Below, in pieces: positions 59,115 to 64,000 of a stretch of 64,000 nt of DNA (the stretch's first letter is position 1; every line of letters starts with the position of its first letter). The notes beneath the pieces are model-generated. The model had not been told where the DNA came from, searched no databases, and was given only the letters and a program-made list of their open reading frames with translations. The DNA lies in assembly GCF_900102435.1 (NCBI RefSeq), contig NZ_FNBU01000002.1, forward strand, positions 62,001 to 126,000. The letters run 5' to 3'. This DNA is from Sporolituus thermophilus DSM 23256 (GTDB lineage: Bacteria; Bacillota; Negativicutes; Sporomusales; Thermosinaceae). The position numbers and the translations under genes were made by a program.

Positions 59115-60197
59115 TTATGTAATTTCCGCCAAAACACGGCTGACAATCTGTTCGGGCACGTCGCTATGCACTTGTACCTCACCGACGCTACGCAGCAGTA
59201 TCCAGTTTATCTTACCACCGATGACTTTCTTGTCGTGCAGCAGATAGGAATGCAGTTTCGCCGCCGAACAGCCGGCCACGCTGAGCGGCAGATGAAATCG
59301 GCGGATCGTGCCACACACATTCTCGACGACCTCAGGCTCAGCGATCCCCATATAGTGGCTTACGAGCGCCGCCCCGCGCATACCTATAGCCACAGCCTCG
59401 CCGTGATTAAATTGTGCAAAGCCTGTTCCGGCTTCAATAGCATGGGCAATGGTATGACCGAAATTTAACACCATGCGCAGCGCCGATTCCCGCGCGTCCT
59501 GCTCCACAATATCTGCCTTGATCCGGCACGACCGGCTGATTATCGCTGTTAAAACATTATTGTCCATGGCCAGGATGGCGTTACTTTTTTCATTAATATA
59601 ATGAAAGAAGTCCCGGTCGGCGATAAGACCGTATTTAATAACCTCGGCCAAACCGGCGTACAACTCGCGCCGCGGCAACGTAGCCAGCACCGCTGTGTCA
59701 ATTACGACTAACTGCGGCTGGTAAAAGGCGCCAATGAGGTTTTTACCAAGCGGGTGGTTGATGGCCACTTTCCCGCCCACACTGGAATCGACCTGCGCCA
59801 AAAGTGAGGTCGGCACCTGAATAAACGGCACGCCGCGCAAATAAGTTGCCGCCACGAAACCAGCCAAATCGCCGACAACGCCCCCACCTAAAGCCACGAT
59901 TGGCGAGCGCCGGTCCAGCCCTTCCTCAATGGCGGCCGTATATAAAGTCATAGCCGTTTCATACGCCTTGGCCGTCTCGCCTGGTTTCACGCAGACAAGG
60001 CGCGGCGAAAATCCCGCCTGGCGTAAGGTTTCAACCACTACGGCACCGTAAATGGCACCCACATTTTCGTCCGAAACCACCAGCGCTTTAGCCGTAAAAG
60101 CGAACTGCCGCATCAATTGGCCTAGCTCGGATAAAATTCCGGCGCCGATATGAATATTGTAGCTATCCTTGCCAAGATTTACTTCGACTACGGCCAC
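59115..60197 (-). CDS. aroB: 3-dehydroquinate synthase AroB
   Basis: A 360-residue NAD- and metal-dependent enzyme, second step of the shikimate pathway. Motifs: ALGGGVVGDLAGFVAATYLR (NAD loop), VPTSLLAQVDSSVGGKVAIN, metal ligands in ELYAGLAEVIKYG, LNFGHTIAHAIEAG and FNHGEAVAIGM. GTG at 60197 is chosen because GGAGGG lies 7 bases upstream; it overlaps the aroK end by 35 bases. Confidence 0.95.
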   Translation of the reverse strand: MAVVEVNLGKDSYNIHIGAGILSELGQLMRQFAFTAKALVVSDENVGAIYGAVVVETLRQAGFSPRLVCVKPGETAKAYETAMTLYTAAIEEGLDRRSPIVALGGGVVGDLAGFVAATYLRGVPFIQVPTSLLAQVDSSVGGKVAINHPLGKNLIGAFYQPQLVVIDTAVLATLPRRELYAGLAEVIKYGLIADRDFFHYINEKSNAILAMDNNVLTAIISRSCRIKADIVEQDARESALRMVLNFGHTIAHAIEAGTGFAQFNHGEAVAIGMRGAALVSHYMGIAEPEVVENVCGTIRRFHLPLSVAGCSAAKLHSYLLHDKKVIGGKINWILLRSVGEVQVHSDVPEQIVSRVLAEIT

Positions 60198-60717
60198 GCA
60201 AATACCCTCCTTGCCGGAGAACATCGACAATCTCATCCACTACCTGCCACGGCTTCTTGGCCGTTGTATCAATCGTAAAATCGGACGCGGCCTGATACAA
60301 CCGCTGCCGCTCCTCAAGCAACCCGGCAATAGCATCCCGCGGATTTGGGCGGTCCAAAAGGGGGCGGCTACCACGCCGACGCGAAGTTCGTTCAAAAATG
60401 ACATCGGGCGAAGCTGTCAGCCAAATGACCACGCCCCGCCGTTTCAGACAGGCGATATTGTCCGGGTTTAAAACTGCACCGCCGCCGGTAGCGATGACCG
60501 TGTTCGTATAGCGCGCCACTTTAGCAATGGTCGCTCTTTCCCGCTGGCGAAAGTACTCTTCGCCATAGGTGTGAAAGATCTCGCTAATGGTCATTCCCTG
60601 CTCAAGCTCGATTTTTCTATCGATGTCGACAAACACCCGGCGCAGGCGCTGAGCAAGCAATCGCCCCGTACTAGACTTGCCTGTACCCATAAAACCGATC
60701 AAAACAATATTCTTCAC
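60163..60717 (-). CDS. aroK: Shikimate kinase AroK
   Basis: A 184-residue P-loop kinase: IVLIGFMGTGKSSTGRLLA at the start, DIDRKIE (shikimate site), EEYFRQRE and VIATGGGAVL. It phosphorylates shikimate at the 3-hydroxyl. Encoded between aroC and aroB, overlapping aroB; the C-terminal 15 residues are basic and probably disordered. Confidence 0.95.
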   Translation of the reverse strand: MKNIVLIGFMGTGKSSTGRLLAQRLRRVFVDIDRKIELEQGMTISEIFHTYGEEYFRQRERATIAKVARYTNTVIATGGGAVLNPDNIACLKRRGVVIWLTASPDVIFERTSRRRGSRPLLDRPNPRDAIAGLLEERQRLYQAASDFTIDTTAKKPWQVVDEIVDVLRQGGYLRGRSRSKSWQG

Positions 60718-60721
60718 ATAA

Positions 60722-61879
60722 TCACCTTATGCGTCGCCGATAGTAATCAATCGCCACCTGCAAATCATCCCAGGCGTCGCCCCCAAACTTTTCCAACAGC
60801 GCTTCGGCCAACACCCAGGCTACTACGGCTTCGCCAACGACCGCCGCAGCAGGCACGGCGCAGACATCGCTCCGTTCCCGCGCCGCCGCTGCCGCTTGTT
60901 TGGTGCGTATGTCCACTGAAGCGAGCGGCCGCATCAACGTGGGGATAGGCTTCATTACCGCCCGTACGATGAGATTCTCACCATTACTGATACCGCCTTC
61001 CATTCCGCCGGCATTATTAGTCCTGCGATAATAGCCTCGCCCGGCTTCATAAAAAATTTCATCATGAGCCTGGCTGCCGGTCAAGGCCGCATAGGCAAAA
61101 CCGGCGCCGACTTCTACACCCTTGACAGCAGGAATGGACATCACTGCCCCGGCCAAACGGGCATCTAAGCGGCGGTCCCAATGAACATGGCTGCCTAAAC
61201 CGGGAAAAACGCCAAAAACAACGACCTCAAAAATCCCGCCAAGCGTGTCCCCATCCTGTCGGGCCCGGTCAATGGCTTCTTTCATCCGTTCTTCAGCATC
61301 CGCATCGAGGCAGTTCAGCGCCGAAGACTGAAGACGACTAGCCCATGCCGCCATATCGCCCGTTCTTATTCCGTCCGCCGCTGCCCAAATGCCGCCGATG
61401 TTCGTCACATGTGAAATTACCGTAATACCGGCGGCCTGTAACAGCTGTTTGGCCACCGCCCCCACGGCCACCCGCGCCGCCGTCTCCCTGGCGCTTGCTC
61501 TTTCCAGAATATCACGCATATCCTGGCGGTCATACTTAATAGCCCCCGCTAGATCGGCATGCCCCGGCCGGGCGGCGGTAACCGGCTGAGTGTCGTCTCC
61601 AGCCGAAGGGTCCATCCGTTGCCGCCAGTTTTCCCAGTCGCGGTTGCGGATGACCAGTGTCACCGGACTGCCAATAGTGACGCCAAACCGCACGCCAGAC
61701 AAAATTTCCACCCGATCCTGTTCAATCTGCATACGGCCGCCGCGGCCGTACCCGCGCTGACGCCGCGCCAGTTCGTTATTAATTTGTGCAACGTCAATAG
61801 GCATGCCAGCCGGCAATCCCTCAATGATCGCTGTCAGAGCCGGACCATGCGACTCTCCGGCCGTTAAGAACCGTAACAT
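60722..61879 (-). CDS. aroC: Chorismate synthase AroC
   Basis: A 385-residue FMN-dependent enzyme that forms chorismate from EPSP. Signatures: [62 protein letters not shown] and [15 protein letters not shown]. Good ribosome site (GAGGTG) before the ATG. It is followed by aroK and aroB in one operon and preceded by the pil genes on the same strand with a 4-base gap. Confidence 0.97.
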   Translation of the reverse strand: MLRFLTAGESHGPALTAIIEGLPAGMPIDVAQINNELARRQRGYGRGGRMQIEQDRVEILSGVRFGVTIGSPVTLVIRNRDWENWRQRMDPSAGDDTQPVTAARPGHADLAGAIKYDRQDMRDILERASARETAARVAVGAVAKQLLQAAGITVISHVTNIGGIWAAADGIRTGDMAAWASRLQSSALNCLDADAEERMKEAIDRARQDGDTLGGIFEVVVFGVFPGLGSHVHWDRRLDARLAGAVMSIPAVKGVEVGAGFAYAALTGSQAHDEIFYEAGRGYYRRTNNAGGMEGGISNGENLIVRAVMKPIPTLMRPLASVDIRTKQAAAAARERSDVCAVPAAAVVGEAVVAWVLAEALLEKFGGDAWDDLQVAIDYYRRRIR

Positions 61880-61883
61880 ACTA

Positions 61884-62462
61884 TCACCTCTGCTTGGTAG
61901 CAGCCTGCGGCTGCGGCGAAATGCCGTAACTGAAAATAAGGACGGACAATTTGCTTTCCAGACTTCCCCCCCGGGATTGCATGGTCATATTGACGACCGA
62001 ATTAAACCGTGCAGCGCTTTCTAGCTTGTTTAAAAAAGTAAGTGTCTGAAAGTAATTGCCTCTCACTAGTATCTCAACAGGAATCTGCCGGTATCCGTTT
62101 TTATTGGCCGGTAAGCCCGGTTGGACATGCAGCAGATGGACGCCGCTCTCTCTACTTGCCCGTTCGACTTCCATCAAAAAACCGCCTACATCCGGCTCAT
62201 TAGGCAGCTTCTTTTCCGCTTCACCCAGTTTAGCGCCGAGTTCGGCCAGATAGCGGTCAGCATCGGGATGGGCCAGTGCAAAAGCTTCAAGCTGCTCTAG
62301 CTTTTCCCGCGCTAGGCGGTACTGGGCCGCCAGTTCGGCCCGTCTGGCCTGCTGTGGCAAAAAAATAAATATGCCGAATAGCCATAGCGCAGCAATGACA
62401 GCGACCATAAATAGGATAATCTTATGTTTAATCCCGATCTTGTCCAACCTGTCCACATTCAT
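61884..62462 (-). CDS. pilO: Type IV pilus inner-membrane protein PilO-like
   Basis: A 192-residue protein with one N-terminal span ([20 protein letters not shown]), a periplasmic coiled coil (residues 40-80) and a ferredoxin-like end. This layout and its place after pilN and pilM mark it as PilO, which forms a heterodimer with PilN in the alignment subcomplex of type IV pilus or competence pseudopilus machines. Overlaps pilN by 4 bases. Confidence 0.85.
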   Translation of the reverse strand: MNVDRLDKIGIKHKIILFMVAVIAALWLFGIFIFLPQQARRAELAAQYRLAREKLEQLEAFALAHPDADRYLAELGAKLGEAEKKLPNEPDVGGFLMEVERASRESGVHLLHVQPGLPANKNGYRQIPVEILVRGNYFQTLTFLNKLESAARFNSVVNMTMQSRGGSLESKLSVLIFSYGISPQPQAATKQR

Positions 62463-62989
62463 AACCCCTTAACTTTTACCGTCAGTTCAAACCGCGTAGC
62501 GGTTCGGTCGCCGTCCCGCTCGGCTTTGACCAAGACAGGCTCGGCAAAGATGTCGTCCTGTTCCAGTTTTTTTACATAAGCCGCTAAATCGGGGTAAGCC
62601 ACGGCCATTCCTTTGATGCGCACGGCACCGTTGTCGGTCGCCGCTACCTCGGTAAGCCAAACCTCTGGCGGCGTCACTATCCCTAAGCGGGCCGCCAAAG
62701 CATACCAAGACAGGCGCTCTCGAGTCAACGCAACCAGAATATTATTCTTCGCATCCAGTCGCTGCTTCTTTGTTTGCGCGTCAAGCATCTTCGCCTGAAG
62801 CGGTCTGAGGAGTTCCAACTGATTGTGCGTTTGAACGATCGCCACTTCCAACTCCCGGATTTGATACCAGATATAGCCATATAAGCAAACGCAAACAAAA
62901 ACAACTATTACGCCGGCGGCCGTAAACATCCGGCCCACCAGCCACTGCGGGCGACGCTCGCCAGGCGGCAGCAGGTTTATTTGGAGCAT
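62459..62989 (-). CDS. pilN: Type IV pilus inner-membrane protein PilN-like
   Basis: A 176-residue protein starting MLQINLLPPGERRP, the INLLP motif by which PilN docks into PilM, followed by one span (FTAAGVIVVFVCVCLYGYIW), a coiled coil and a periplasmic beta-alpha domain. Overlaps pilM by 13 bases. Confidence 0.92.
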   Translation of the reverse strand: MLQINLLPPGERRPQWLVGRMFTAAGVIVVFVCVCLYGYIWYQIRELEVAIVQTHNQLELLRPLQAKMLDAQTKKQRLDAKNNILVALTRERLSWYALAARLGIVTPPEVWLTEVAATDNGAVRIKGMAVAYPDLAAYVKKLEQDDIFAEPVLVKAERDGDRTATRFELTVKVKGL

Positions 62990-64000
62990 AGCCCACCTCC
63001 GCGCATGGCCAAACCGACAGCTACAGCAAATTGGGAAAAGTTTTCTTTTAAATACTGCGGATCAATTCCTCCATCAATTTTTAGCTGCGGCAAAAATGGT
63101 TGGTGATAAACAGGCAGCCCCAGTTGTGCCGCCAAATGGTGGGACAAATTATCTAGTTTTGAACCCCCGCCGCATACCAACACTTTCTCAATCCGCACCT
63201 CTTTGTTTTGCAATTGATAGTATTCTGCGGTACGAAGCACCTCTCGAGCCAAATCGTTAACGACCAATTCTAACTGCCGGTGCAGCTCAGATTGTTCCCC
63301 TTCCTGGTCAGGCCGCCGCAGCAGGCCCTTTTGCCGCCGTTTAAATCGCTCTGCTTCGCCAAATTCCAGGTCAAGGGCGCTGGCGGCTACCTCGGTAAAC
63401 CGCCTGCCGCCGACAGCAATCGCCCGCATTACGGCCAGGCTCCCCTGCTGAAACACCGAGACCTGTGACAACTCGCAACCGATATCGATGACCAGAGCAT
63501 TTTCCGCTTCTTCCAAAGTGCGATACAACGCCAAAGGTTCAATGTCTACCGCGACCGGCCTTAGGCCCAAATCTTTGGCTACGGTGGTAATACTATCCAC
63601 AATGGCTCGGGGCGCCGCCACCAAAAGGACTTTTATTTCCAGTTCGCTCTTTCCCGGTCCGACAACGGCGAAATCATAGTAATAACTATCCGGCTCATAC
63701 GGCACATATTTCTCGATATCCCATTTAATTGCTTCGCGCAGTTCTTCCTCATTCATGGCCGGAAACAGCATTTCGCGGACAAAAACGGACTTGCCGCCAA
63801 CGGCAAACACCGCATCACGCGCGCGGGCGCCACTTACCACCAGCAGTTGGCGGAGCGTCTGGGCCAGCATGGCGCTGTCGACAATGTAGCCGTTTTCCAT
63901 CACGCCGTCCGGTACGTCGACCATGCCTACAGCCATTACTAGCGGATGACCCCGTCGGAAGACAACTTCCGCCAGCTTGGCGGCGCCTGTGCCAATATCA
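62977..64000 (-). CDS. pilM: Type IV pilus assembly ATPase-like protein PilM (start beyond window)
   Basis: An actin/FtsA-like cytoplasmic protein, 340 residues visible. Reading in frame past the first internal ATG reaches the window edge with DIGTGAAKLAEVV, the phosphate-1 loop, so the true start lies beyond 64000. Other motifs: NALVIDIGCELSQVSVFQ (phosphate 2) and KVLVCGGGSKLDNLSHHLA (adenosine loop). It binds the PilN N-terminus. Likely start of a pilM-N-O operon that runs into aroC-K-B. Confidence 0.93.
   Translation of the reverse strand, partial: DIGTGAAKLAEVVFRRGHPLVMAVGMVDVPDGVMENGYIVDSAMLAQTLRQLLVVSGARARDAVFAVGGKSVFVREMLFPAMNEEELREAIKWDIEKYVPYEPDSYYYDFAVVGPGKSELEIKVLLVAAPRAIVDSITTVAKDLGLRPVAVDIEPLALYRTLEEAENALVIDIGCELSQVSVFQQGSLAVMRAIAVGGRRFTEVAASALDLEFGEAERFKRRQKGLLRRPDQEGEQSELHRQLELVVNDLAREVLRTAEYYQLQNKEVRIEKVLVCGGGSKLDNLSHHLAAQLGLPVYHQPFLPQLKIDGGIDPQYLKENFSQFAVAVGLAMRGGGLCSK

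Noticed and set aside
1-64000. CRISPR arrays, tRNA or rRNA genes, insertion sequences
   Set aside because: No regularly spaced repeats, no cloverleaf-like sequence and no transposase or terminal repeats were seen on reading through; a tRNA scan would settle the tRNA question.

Overview
The window looks like a chromosomal segment of an anaerobic, diderm Firmicute of the Negativicutes, probably Sporomusaceae (Thermosinus-, Sporomusa- or Pelosinus-like). This is inferred from gene content: a Firmicute-style mraZ-rsmH start and RNase HIII sit beside an AcrB-type RND efflux pump that needs an outer membrane, paired CobT paralogs as in Sporomusa, LUD-domain lactate oxidation and anaerobic cobalamin synthesis. 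Most genes are on the minus strand and are packed into overlapping operons. I saw no tRNA, rRNA, CRISPR array, prophage or insertion sequence.

Region 1 (1-6.6 kb): the start of the division/cell-wall cluster (rsmH, mraZ) with three tandem MraZ boxes; a decayed polysaccharide deacetylase fused in frame behind a sirtuin; a YbaK-type deacylase; a DUF1858 selenoprotein gene with an in-frame UGA and a SECIS-like hairpin; feoB-feoA; a CoA-binding protein with thioredoxin; and a likely 6S RNA on the minus strand.

Region 2 (6.7-25.1 kb): one run of 22 minus-strand genes behind a cobalamin riboswitch. It encodes the anaerobic route from sirohydrochlorin to a complete cobamide: cbiX, cbiL, cbiF, cbiG, cbiD, cbiT, cbiE, cbiJ, cbiH, cbiC, cbiA, cobO, cbiP, cbiB, cobU, cobS, two CobT-like enzymes, threonine kinase pduX, cobD and cobC. 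The riboswitch is followed by a terminator whose 3' arm carries the ribosome binding site of cbiD.

Region 3 (25.3-43 kb): lactate oxidation (lutC and a fused lutB-lutA), a TAXI-type TRAP transporter, small unknown proteins, an aminotransferase, a solitary adenine methyltransferase, FolE2, RNase HIII, the nickel-pincer cofactor genes larC-larB-larE, an HD-GYP protein and a small CysCys-motif protein.

Region 4 (43.1-52.2 kb): a dissimilatory sulfite reductase locus: ferredoxin, dsrA, dsrB, dsrM, dsrK, dsrC, then a YeiH-type anion transporter, an unknown 114-residue protein and dsrN (siroheme amidase family). No sulfate-activation genes are in the window, so sulfite, or a compound that yields it, is the likely substrate. 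The dsr promoter overlaps a Rex-like palindrome. The dsr enzymes need siroheme, and sirohydrochlorin is also the precursor used by the cob operon, so the two large systems draw on one tetrapyrrole pool.

Region 5 (52.3-64 kb): phosphofructokinase, an RND pump with its adaptor, TldD, the aroC-aroK-aroB shikimate genes and pilM-pilN-pilO type IV pilus assembly genes, with pilM cut by the window edge.
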